From NCBI GenBank assembly GCA_964345075.1, contig CAYFPS010000048.1, positions 1-7,209 on the forward strand: DNA of 7,209 nucleotides. Direction: 5' to 3'. Positions 1-6,543 of the stretch are shown in pieces (position 1 is the first letter of the stretch; every line of letters begins with the position of its first letter). The DNA comes from CAYFPS01 sp964345075. Lineage in GTDB: Bacteria; CAIWAD01. The notes beneath the pieces were generated by a model. That model saw only the letters and a list, made by a program, of their open reading frames with translations. It was not told the origin of the DNA and did no database searches. Position numbers and translations under genes: made by a program.

Positions 1-228
1 AGGCTCGCCCAGCAGGGCCTCCACGCGCCCGAAGACCTCCGGTTTCAACAGGATCCTGGCGAGGTCGGTGTGCACCTCGACGAAGTCCTCGACCCGGATC
101 AGGACCCGTGCGTCCTCGTCGAGCACGCTGCTCTCGTAGTACCGCCCCTCGCGCGCCCCGCGGGGCCCGCTGGCCTGCATTGCATCGAGACGCGCCGCGA
201 TCCGCCCGACCTCGTCGGCCGTGAGCAA
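1..228 (-). CDS. Partial PhyH-like (phytanoyl-CoA dioxygenase family) protein, N-terminal part only
   Basis: A minus-strand frame is open from about 228 to the window edge, 76 codons, and differs from the hsdR frame. It begins LLTADEVGRIAARLDAM. Further in it has RVLIRVEDFVEVHTDL followed by a segment ending FGRVEALLGEP. This matches, from memory, the N-terminal pattern of Fe(II)/2-oxoglutarate-dependent PhyH-family oxygenases: a short amphipathic helix, then R-(I/V)-E-(N/D)-F, then a helix ending in LLGEP. The iron-binding HxD...H residues would lie beyond the window, so activity cannot be judged. PhyH proteins usually have another 10-30 residues before this helix, and here that part is replaced by hsdR sequence. 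Possible starts are TTG at 228, with purine-rich GGGAG just upstream, or ATG at 180. The frame is open further upstream but has no ATG or GTG there. It may be a 5'-truncated remnant. The family assignment is moderate. Confidence 0.5.
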   Translation of the reverse strand, partial: MLTADEVGRIAARLDAMQASGPRGAREGRYYESSVLDEDARVLIRVEDFVEVHTDLARILLKPEVFGRVEALLGEP

Positions 229-2600
229 CCCTCTCCCACCTTCTGCTCGTAGGCGGCGTAGTAATCGGCATAGGGCTTGAGCAGGACGATGCCCTGGGCG
301 TCCTTGTTGCCGAACAGGGCGATGGCGTCGTTGGTCGCTTGCTCGAGGTCCCGGAAGCTGACGATGTTGCCGTAGACCTTCACGGAGTTGAGGATACGGT
401 TCGTGCGGGAGTAGGCCTGGATGAGCCCATGCGACCGCAGGTTCTTGTCCACCCACAGCGTGTTCAAGGTCGTGGCGTCGAACCCGGTGAGGAACATGTT
501 GACCACCACCACCAGGTCGAGCTCCCGGTTCTTCAGCCGCAGCGACAGGTCCTTGTAGTAGTTCTGGAACCTGTCGCCCGACGTGTCGTAGCTGGTCCCG
601 AACAGGGCGTTGTAGTCCTCGATGGCCGCGTCCAGGAAGTCCCGCGAACCCTGGTCCAGCCCGTCGGTTTCGAAGCCTTCCTCGGGGAGTAGACCGTCGT
701 CCTCGTCCTCGTTGGGGGCGAAGCTGTAGATCAGGCCGACTCGTAGCCGTTGGGCCTCGGGAAGCTCCTCCTGTTGGCGTCTGAACTCGGCGTAGTAGCG
801 CTTCGCTGCGTCGATTGAGGCGGTGGCCAGGATGGAGTTGAAGCCCACCAGGCGCCGCGACACCCGCTCCTCGGTGGTCTTGCCCTTGCTCCGGACGACC
901 TCGGTAATGTTGGCCAGCACCCGGTGCTTGTAGGTCCCACTTCGCCGGGTCTTCTGGTCGAAGTGCTTGCGGATGTACCCCACGACCTGCGACACGCGCT
1001 CAGGAGCCAGCAGCGCCCGCTCAGTGTCGATGGCCGACACCTTCTTGTCGGCGACGCCTTCGGGGAGCTTGACCGTGTTCACGTAGTCGATGCGGAACGG
1101 CAGCACGTTCTTGTCGGTGATGGCGTCCACGATGGTGTACGTGTGCAGCTTGTCGCCGAACGCCTGCTCGGTCGTGCGTAGCTGCGGGTTGCCGCCCGAC
1201 CTGGAGTTCTCTGCGAAGATCGGCGTGCCGGTGAAGCCAAACAGGTTGTACCCCTTGAACGCCTTGGTGATGGCCGTGTGCATGTCGCCGAACTGGGACC
1301 GGTGGCATTCGTCGAAGATGATGACGATGTGTCCTTGATAGACGGCGTGGTCCTTGTTGCCCGCGATGAACGTAGCGAGCTTCTGGATCGTCGTGACGAT
1401 GATCCTGGCGCCCTTGTCACCAAGCTGCTTCTTGAGGACCGCGGTGGACGTGTTCGAGTTCGCCGCGCCCTTCTCGAAGCGGTCGTACTCGAGCATGGTC
1501 TGGTAGTCGAGGTCCTTCCGGTCGACTACGAACAGCACCTTGCCCACCCCCTCCAGCCGCGACGCGATCTGCGCGGTCTTGAAGCTCGTGAGCGTCTTGC
1601 CCGAGCCGGTGGTGTGCCAGATGTACCCGCCCGCCGCGACGGTCCCGAGCGTCCTGTTGTTCTGGGCGATCTCGATTCTGTTGAGGATGCGCTCGGTGGC
1701 CACGATCTGGTAGGGCCGCATGACGAGCAGCATCCGGTCTGCGGTGAGAACGCAGTACCGGGTCAGCACGGCCAGGAGGGTGTGCTTGGCAAAGAAGGTC
1801 CTGGTGAAGCCCACCAGTCCCTGGATGGGCCGGTTGGTGGCATCGGCCCACCAGGACGTGAACTCGAACGAGTTCGACGTCACCCGCATGCCCCTTCTGC
1901 CCTGCGCCTCCTTCAGATGCTGCCTGCGGGTGGTGTTGCTGTAGTACTTGGTGAGGGTGCCGTTGCTGATCACGAAGATCTGGACGTAGTCGTACAGGCC
2001 GGAGCCCGCCCAGAAGCTGTCGCGCTGGTAGCGTCGGATCTGGTTGAACGCCTCGCGAATGTCCACCCCACGGCGCTTCAGCTCGATGTGGACGAGCGGC
2101 AGGCCGTTCACCAGCACCGTCACGTCGTAGCGGTTGCTGCGCCTGGCGCCGCCCTGGCCCTGCCCGATCTCGTACTGGTTGATGACCTGGAGGCTGTTGT
2201 TGTGGATGTGGGTGCGATCGATCAGCTTGACGTTCTGCGTCGATCCGTCGTCGCGCTTGAGCAACTGGACCGGATCCTCCTGGATGCGGCGGGTCTTGTC
2301 CTCGGCCGTGTCGTTGCGACCGGCGATCCGCTCCGAGAAGAAGCGCTCCCACTCGTCGTCGGAGAAGGTGATGCCGTTGAGGGCCTCGAGCTGAACGCGC
2401 AGGTTGGCGATGAGCTGGTCTTCGGACGAGATGCGCAGGTACTCGTAGGCCTGCGTCTGGAGGCGCCCGATGAAGTCTCGTTCGAGCTCCGCCTCGGACT
2501 GGTGGCCCTCGGCAGCGAGCGGCTCAGGGATGTACTGAGCGACAACCGTGCTCTCGGGGCCGACCGCGATGGGCTCGTAGCGGCGTCCCGGCGCCTCCAT
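99..2600 (-). CDS. hsdR: Type I restriction endonuclease subunit HsdR, C-terminally truncated
   Basis: This is the motor and nuclease subunit of a type I restriction complex. With HsdM and HsdS it translocates DNA using ATP and cuts at a distance from unmodified sites. Numbering from the GTG at 2603: a PD-(D/E)XK nuclease core has D160 and the IELK motif (E174, K176). The SF2 motor has Walker A TTGSGKT at 331-337, DECH at 431-434, TGT at 458-460 and motif VI QAYSRTNR at 729-736. I prefer the ATG at 2600 because AGGAGGT at 2613-2607 lies 6 nt upstream of it and only 3 nt from the GTG. That ATG overlaps the hsdS stop by 1 nt. Family similarity ends at about residue 790 (YEQKVGE). The last 44 or so residues are an arginine- and glycine-rich out-of-frame reading of the phyH-like sequence. 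EcoR124I HsdR is 1038 residues, so most of the helical and C-terminal domains that follow the motors are missing. Restriction is probably impaired (inference). Confidence 0.93.
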   Translation of the reverse strand: MEAPGRRYEPIAVGPESTVVAQYIPEPLAAEGHQSEAELERDFIGRLQTQAYEYLRISSEDQLIANLRVQLEALNGITFSDDEWERFFSERIAGRNDTAEDKTRRIQEDPVQLLKRDDGSTQNVKLIDRTHIHNNSLQVINQYEIGQGQGGARRSNRYDVTVLVNGLPLVHIELKRRGVDIREAFNQIRRYQRDSFWAGSGLYDYVQIFVISNGTLTKYYSNTTRRQHLKEAQGRRGMRVTSNSFEFTSWWADATNRPIQGLVGFTRTFFAKHTLLAVLTRYCVLTADRMLLVMRPYQIVATERILNRIEIAQNNRTLGTVAAGGYIWHTTGSGKTLTSFKTAQIASRLEGVGKVLFVVDRKDLDYQTMLEYDRFEKGAANSNTSTAVLKKQLGDKGARIIVTTIQKLATFIAGNKDHAVYQGHIVIIFDECHRSQFGDMHTAITKAFKGYNLFGFTGTPIFAENSRSGGNPQLRTTEQAFGDKLHTYTIVDAITDKNVLPFRIDYVNTVKLPEGVADKKVSAIDTERALLAPERVSQVVGYIRKHFDQKTRRSGTYKHRVLANITEVVRSKGKTTEERVSRRLVGFNSILATASIDAAKRYYAEFRRQQEELPEAQRLRVGLIYSFAPNEDEDDGLLPEEGFETDGLDQGSRDFLDAAIEDYNALFGTSYDTSGDRFQNYYKDLSLRLKNRELDLVVVVNMFLTGFDATTLNTLWVDKNLRSHGLIQAYSRTNRILNSVKVYGNIVSFRDLEQATNDAIALFGNKDAQGIVLLKPYADYYAAYEQKVGEGCSRPTRSGGSRRVSMQCRPAGPAGRARGGTTRAACSTRTHGS

Positions 2601-3841
2601 CACTTGACCTCCTGGAAGGTGAGCAGCTTGTCGCGATAGTACTGATACTGCTGCCGACGAGCTCGAATCTCTGCTGGAAGCCCAACGGACAGGTCATTCA
2701 CGAGAGTGTCGAACTTGTCCAGCACCGAGACGATTCGGGCCTGCTCGTCAGGCGACGGTACGGGCACGCGAATCCGCTCGAGCCCGCCTGGTAGCAATGT
2801 CTTCACCTTCGTCCGAACGATGTGCTTCGCTTTCGCGGCGAGGTACTGCGCCGTCTGCATGTAGTAGGACAAGTACACGGGGTTTACGGACGAGCGAACG
2901 ATGTAGCAGTGGTCGTGCACCGCCACGTCCTCATCCCCCAACCATGCCACCGCCTTGCCGACATCCGGGACCGTCTCGCCCACATCGGTGAGTACGACAT
3001 CGCCCTTCTGCGCGAAACGCAGCGTGGAGGCGAGATCGCCACGGACGCGGGAGACCGTGGACGCTGCTGCTGTGCCGTAGTCGGTGTAGATCTCGCCGTA
3101 GTGGATACACCCGACACCGCCAGTCTCGACGTAGTCGGCTTTGGTGAAGCGCTTCCCGCGGATGACCTCGCCCAGGTCCCCAATCTTGACCCACTTGACG
3201 TCCGCATCGTCGGGAGAGTCCATCATCAAGTCGCGGTAGTAGGAGTACTGGTTACGGCGAGCTTCCAGCTCCGCTTCCAGCTCCGCTTCCAGCTCCGCTT
3301 CCAGCGCAGCGAAGAGGTCCAGGATCCGCGCAATCTCCCGCTGGACGGGGAGAGGCGGGAGAGGGATCCTGATCTTCGCCAGCCCCCGCGCTGACAGCCG
3401 TTTCACCTTTGCTCGTGCGACGTGCCTGTTCTTCTGGGCGTGAAAGCCCGCGGCTTGCATCGCGTACGCGATGTACTTCGGGTCCTGCCCGTGGCAGAAC
3501 GCGAAGCAGTCGTCATGAAAGGCCACATCCTCCGACCCGAGCCAGGCGACCGCCTTCCCGACTTCCTCGACGGTCTCGCCGACCCCTGCGACCACGACAT
3601 CACTGTGGCTCGCGAACCTCAACTGCCCCCGCAGTTCCGCGCGCACATGCGAGGCCGCCGACACGGCCCATGTGCCGTAGTGCGTGTAGATCTCGCCATA
3701 GTGGATGCTCGGCAGACCGGCGTCGACGACGTCCTTCTTCGTGAATCGGCGGCCGCGAGTAAACCGGCCGATGTTGCCCAATTCCTTGAACGTCACTCCA
3801 TCCGGGCAGTGCTGCGAGATCAGCTCGTGGAGGCGGCTCAC
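2600..3841 (-). CDS. hsdS: Type I restriction-modification specificity subunit HsdS
   Basis: This is the DNA-recognition subunit, 413 residues. It positions two HsdM and, in the full enzyme, two HsdR on a bipartite target. The architecture is TRD1 (about 15-165), a central conserved helix (167-207, ending QYSYYRDLM), TRD2 (about 217-365) and a distal conserved helix (367-409, ending QYQYYRDKLL). The two TRDs belong to the same family. Both carry RG(R/K)RFTK, IHYGEIYT, GETV, VGKAVAWLG and KVK at nearly constant spacing. The central linker contains ELEA repeats encoded by a 12-bp tandem repeat, a layout known from EcoR124-type HsdS, where repeat number sets the recognition spacer. The GTG start overlaps the hsdM stop by 4 nt (GTGA), with GAAGGTG 4 nt upstream, suggesting translational coupling. 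No frameshift or stop is seen. The target sequence cannot be predicted from this alone. Confidence 0.95.
   Translation of the reverse strand: MSRLHELISQHCPDGVTFKELGNIGRFTRGRRFTKKDVVDAGLPSIHYGEIYTHYGTWAVSAASHVRAELRGQLRFASHSDVVVAGVGETVEEVGKAVAWLGSEDVAFHDDCFAFCHGQDPKYIAYAMQAAGFHAQKNRHVARAKVKRLSARGLAKIRIPLPPLPVQREIARILDLFAALEAELEAELEAELEARRNQYSYYRDLMMDSPDDADVKWVKIGDLGEVIRGKRFTKADYVETGGVGCIHYGEIYTDYGTAAASTVSRVRGDLASTLRFAQKGDVVLTDVGETVPDVGKAVAWLGDEDVAVHDHCYIVRSSVNPVYLSYYMQTAQYLAAKAKHIVRTKVKTLLPGGLERIRVPVPSPDEQARIVSVLDKFDTLVNDLSVGLPAEIRARRQQYQYYRDKLLTFQEVK
3261..3308 (-). repeat. 12-bp tandem repeat in the hsdS central linker
   Basis: On the + strand the unit GCTTCCAGCTCC occurs three times without change (3261-3272, 3273-3284, 3285-3296). 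A fourth copy at 3297-3308 matches at 9 of 12 positions. In the hsdS frame each unit encodes four residues, giving the run LEAELEAELEAELEA at 180-194. Unit length is a multiple of three, so gain or loss of a copy keeps the frame and lengthens or shortens the helix between the TRDs by four residues. In EcoR124-type systems two versus three copies of a 12-bp TAEL-coding repeat change the recognition spacer by one base pair. A similar role here is inferred. Confidence 0.9.
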
Positions 3842-5403
3842 GCGGCACCTTCGAGGTCCGCAACGATGGCATCGATCTGGGAGCGCAGGTCGGACTGGCG
3901 GGCAACGATTCCGGCGATCTCCGCGTTGAGCGCCTCGATGTCGATCGGCTCACTCGTGTCCTCTTCCTCGACGTACGAGGTCACCGAGATGTTGTACGCG
4001 TTCTCGGCGATGGCGCTGTGAGGAACCAGTCGGGCGAAGTGCTTGACGTTCTTCCGCGCCACGTAGGCGTCGAGCACCCTCTGTTGGTGGGCGGGGGTGA
4101 GGTGGTTCTTGTTGCCGCTGCGCGTGAACTCGGCCGAGGCGTCGATGAACAGCACAGCGTTGTCGCTCTTGGACTTCTTGAGGACTATGACGCACGTAGC
4201 GATGGTGGTCCCGAAGAACAGGTCGGGCGGGAGTTGGATCACGCAGTCCACGAAGTTGTTGTCGACCAGGTACTTCCGGATCTTCTGCTCGGCACCGCTC
4301 CGGTAGAGCACGCCGGGAAACTCGACGATGGCCGCCGTGCCGTTCACGGCGAGCCAGGAGAGGATGTGCATCGTGAACGCCAGATCGGCCTTCGACTTGG
4401 GGGCGAGCACGCCAGCAGGTGAGAATCGCGGGTCGTTGATCAGCGTGGCGTTCGCATTCCCTTCCCACTTGGTCGAGTACGGGGGGTTGCTGACGATGGC
4501 CTCGAAGGGCTCGTCGTCCCAGTGCTTCGGGTCGATCAGCGTGTCGCCGTGCGCCATGTCGAACTTCTCGAAGTTGACGTCGTGCAGGAACATGTTGATG
4601 CGCGCCAGGTTGTAGGTGGTCAGGTTGATCTCCTGACCGAAGAAGCCCTGCCGAACGTTCTCCTTGCCGAGCACCTTCGCGAACTTCAACAGGAGCGACC
4701 CCGAGCCACAGGCCGGGTCGTAGACCTTGTTCACCTCGGTCTTCCCGACCACTGCGATTCGGGCCAGGAGCTCACTCACCTCCTGCGGCGTGAAGAACTC
4801 CCCGCCGGACTTGCCCGCACTCGAGGCGTACATGGTCATGAGGAACTCGTAGGCGTCGCCGAATGCGTCGATGCTGTTGTCGGCGAAGTCGCCCAGGTTC
4901 AGGTCGCCGATGGCGTCCAACAGCTTCACCAGCCGTTCGTTGCGCTTGGCGACCGTGGGGCCGAGCTTCTGGCTGTTGACGTCCAGATCGTCGAACAAGC
5001 CCTTCAGATCGTCTTCGCTGTCGGTGCCGACGGCGGATCCCTCGATGTTCCTGAAAACCCTCTCCAACGTCATGTTGAGGTCTTCGTCCCTCGGTGCCTG
5101 CTCGCGGACGTTGGCGAAGAGCTCGGAGGGGAGGATGTAGAACCCCTTCTCCGCGACCGTCTCCTTGCGCCCGAACTCGGCCTGGGCGTCAGTGAGCTTG
5201 GAGTAGTCAAAGCACTTGTGCCCGGCCGCGCGCTCCTGGTCGTTGATGTACGCCGTCAGGTTCTCGGAGATGAAGCGGTAGAAAAGGGTCCCGAGCACGT
5301 ACGACTTGAAGTCCCAGCCATCGACCGACCCGCGTAGGTCGTTGGCGATGCGCCAGATGGTCTTGTGGAGTTCAGCGCGCTGGGAGTCTCGGGTCGGGGG
5401 CAT
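3838..5403 (-). CDS. hsdM: Type I restriction-modification DNA methyltransferase subunit HsdM
   Basis: This is the adenine-N6 methyltransferase subunit. With HsdS it forms the M2S1 methylase that protects host sites using S-adenosylmethionine. It has 521 residues, essentially the length of EcoR124I HsdM. An N-terminal helical domain (about 10-160) starts HKTIWRIANDLRG. It is followed by GEFFTP (201-206), which introduces the catalytic domain. SAM-binding motif I is DPACGSGS (229-236) and catalytic motif IV is NPPYS (306-310). The C-terminal tail (about 480-521) is helical, as expected for contact with HsdS. The ATG at 5403 is the only reasonable start: an in-frame TGA lies 18 nt upstream. Its ribosome binding site is weak (GAAGCGAGA). 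It is the first gene of the hsdMSR operon and its TGA overlaps the hsdS GTG. All catalytic motifs are intact, so I expect it to be active. Confidence 0.97.
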   Translation of the reverse strand: MPPTRDSQRAELHKTIWRIANDLRGSVDGWDFKSYVLGTLFYRFISENLTAYINDQERAAGHKCFDYSKLTDAQAEFGRKETVAEKGFYILPSELFANVREQAPRDEDLNMTLERVFRNIEGSAVGTDSEDDLKGLFDDLDVNSQKLGPTVAKRNERLVKLLDAIGDLNLGDFADNSIDAFGDAYEFLMTMYASSAGKSGGEFFTPQEVSELLARIAVVGKTEVNKVYDPACGSGSLLLKFAKVLGKENVRQGFFGQEINLTTYNLARINMFLHDVNFEKFDMAHGDTLIDPKHWDDEPFEAIVSNPPYSTKWEGNANATLINDPRFSPAGVLAPKSKADLAFTMHILSWLAVNGTAAIVEFPGVLYRSGAEQKIRKYLVDNNFVDCVIQLPPDLFFGTTIATCVIVLKKSKSDNAVLFIDASAEFTRSGNKNHLTPAHQQRVLDAYVARKNVKHFARLVPHSAIAENAYNISVTSYVEEEDTSEPIDIEALNAEIAGIVARQSDLRSQIDAIVADLEGAA

Positions 5404-5615
5404 GGGTCTCGCTTCGTCTCATCGAGGAGGGCTTCGCCTCGAGCGGCAGTCTATGACTTCGGGCCTGTGCGTGCGACCAGCTCAGGGGACCGGGGGCGAC
5501 CGGGGATGGTCGATACCACATGCTTCTGGACGGCCCGTGGACAGGGGTTGTGGGCAGGCCAGACCCGGCCTTGCTCGGCGCCCGGCCTGCCCCCCTTCTG
5601 GACAGCGGCTGGCGC
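5404..5615 (-). promoter_or_regulatory. Gap upstream of hsdM, likely holding the hsdMSR promoter
   Basis: This 212-bp non-coding gap is the only sizeable one in the window and lies directly upstream of hsdM, so the operon promoter is most likely here. The best -10-like hexamer I see on the minus strand is TAGACT at about 5449-5454 (4 of 6 matches to TATAAT). No convincing -35 lies 16-18 nt before it. A short inverted repeat, CGAGG...CCTCG, lies at 5423-5441 within the presumed leader. A 9-bp direct repeat, CTTCTGGAC on the + strand, occurs at 5523-5531 and 5595-5603. No RNA gene was recognised. Confidence 0.3.
5552..5592 (-). terminator. Inverted repeat downstream of the small ORF; possible terminator or protein-binding site
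   Basis: GGGCAGGCC at 5552-5560 and its exact reverse complement GGCCTGCCC at 5584-5592 form a 9-bp GC-rich stem with a 23-nt loop. The structure begins 24 nt after the stop of the 81-residue ORF, so it could end transcription of the recombinase module before hsdM. No run of T follows on the minus strand (the sequence continues ACAACCCC), so it is not a classical intrinsic terminator. It could equally be an operator. Confidence 0.25.
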
Positions 5616-5861
5616 CTACTCCTCGGCCGCCTCGCCGTCGTCCGGCGAGTCCACGTCGGCGAAGGGCGCGATCCCGTCCTCCCACGCCCACTGCGCCAGC
5701 AGGTTGAAGTAGCGCATCAGGTTGTGGAAGGACTCGATAGCATCCTCGCGCGAGATCTCGTGGCCCGCGTACGGGCTCAGGACGCGCTGGAAGTCCTCGA
5801 TGGTCTTCTCGGACGGGGTGACGTCGGGCACGAACACGGGCGGTCTGCGGTTCTTGGGCAT
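5616..5861 (-). CDS. Small acidic hypothetical protein (81 aa)
   Basis: I do not recognise this protein with certainty. It has 81 residues. The N-terminus is basic and proline-rich (MPKNRRPPVFVPDVTPSE). The middle is helical and contains the stretch ISREDAIESFHNLMRYFN and then LLAQWAWEDG. The tail is acidic (DSPDDGEAAEE). There is no signal peptide, membrane segment or cysteine. A strong ribosome binding site AAGGAGG (5872-5866) sits 4 nt before the ATG and supports real translation. It lies 55 bp after the recombinase gene and 212 bp before hsdM on the same strand. I have a weak recollection of similar short SREDA-containing proteins next to recombinases in mobile regions. A role as an accessory or regulatory protein of the module is only inference. 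Confidence 0.7.
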   Translation of the reverse strand: MPKNRRPPVFVPDVTPSEKTIEDFQRVLSPYAGHEISREDAIESFHNLMRYFNLLAQWAWEDGIAPFADVDSPDDGEAAEE

Positions 5862-5916
5862 GTGGCCTCCTTGTCGCCGGTCAGTCGGCGTGGCGGAGGT
5901 CTACGCCAGGGTGTCG

Positions 5917-6543
5917 TCAGGCAGCTTCTTGCGCCCGGACGGGCCACTCTCCCGCCTCGCGCAGCCGGCGCCGCAGCGTGGAGCGGCTGACCTTCAGGAT
6001 GGTGGCGACCTCCTTCAGCGACCGCCCCTCCCGCAGCAACGCCACCGCCGGCCGCAGGTCGAGCTCCACCTTCGGCCGCCCGCAGTGCTTCCCCGCCGCC
6101 TGCGCCCGGCGCACACCGGCGACCACCCGCTCGCGGATCAAGGACCGCTCCAGCTCAGCCACGGCCCCGAGAATCTGCAGGGTGAACCGCCCGGCCGGCG
6201 TGGTGGTGTCCACGTGCGCATCCCGCACCGACACCAGGCCCACGCCCCAGGCGTTCAGCGAGTCCCCGATCTGCAGAAGATGAGCGACCGAGCGCGCCAG
6301 CCTGTCCAGCTTCCAGATGGCCACCAGGTCGAAGCGCCCCTCGCGGGCTTGGGCGAGCATCCGGTCGAGCTCGGGCCGCGCGGTCTTCGCACCCGACACG
6401 CCCTCGTCGCAGAACACCTCGGCCACCGACCACCCACGCTGCGCGGCGACCTGGCGCAGCTCGTCGAGCTGGAGCCCCACGTCCTGGCCGTTGAGCGTGG
6501 ACACGCGGGCGTAGAGCGCGGCGCGGAGCGGTCGGTTGGTCAC
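5917..6543 (-). CDS. Serine site-specific recombinase (resolvase/invertase family)
   Basis: This small serine recombinase has 208 residues, the usual size for resolvases and DNA invertases. The N-terminal catalytic domain (about 7-145) has YARVS with nucleophile Ser15, an EGVSGAK segment at 48-54, and WKLDRLARS at 77-85, which carries the conserved arginines. A long helix (about 118-148) contains GAVAELERSLIRERV, the dimer and DNA-contact E helix. GRPK (155-158) forms the hinge. A C-terminal helix-turn-helix (about 173-195, GRSLKEVATILKVSRSTL) binds the site. The GTG start overlaps the TGA of the upstream gene by 4 nt, and GGAGGTG lies 4 nt upstream. It would break and rejoin DNA through a phosphoserine link to resolve, invert or move a segment. 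Its partner sites are not identifiable here. All key residues appear present, so it is probably active. Confidence 0.95.
   Translation of the reverse strand: MTNRPLRAALYARVSTLNGQDVGLQLDELRQVAAQRGWSVAEVFCDEGVSGAKTARPELDRMLAQAREGRFDLVAIWKLDRLARSVAHLLQIGDSLNAWGVGLVSVRDAHVDTTTPAGRFTLQILGAVAELERSLIRERVVAGVRRAQAAGKHCGRPKVELDLRPAVALLREGRSLKEVATILKVSRSTLRRRLREAGEWPVRAQEAA

Noticed and set aside
99..225. The last 44 or so residues of the hsdR frame as a genuine HsdR C-terminus
   Set aside because: They are rich in arginine, glycine, serine and proline, with no HsdR-like helices. Another frame of the same DNA reads as a plausible PhyH-family segment.
2600..2603. GTG at 2603 as the hsdR start
   Set aside because: The ribosome binding site AGGAGGT is only 3 nt from the GTG but 6 nt from the ATG at 2600. 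The ATG also gives a 1-nt stop/start overlap, so the ATG is more likely.
1278..2639. Long plus-strand ORF of 453 codons opposite hsdR
   Set aside because: It is a GC-driven antisense shadow of hsdR. The composition is valine-, leucine-, aspartate- and arginine-rich with no recognisable motif, while the minus strand is a clear HsdR.
5404..5615. CRISPR array, tRNA or attachment site in the gap before hsdM
   Set aside because: There is no regularly spaced repeat, no cloverleaf-like tRNA pattern and no duplicated end sequence in the window. Only short inverted and direct repeats are present.
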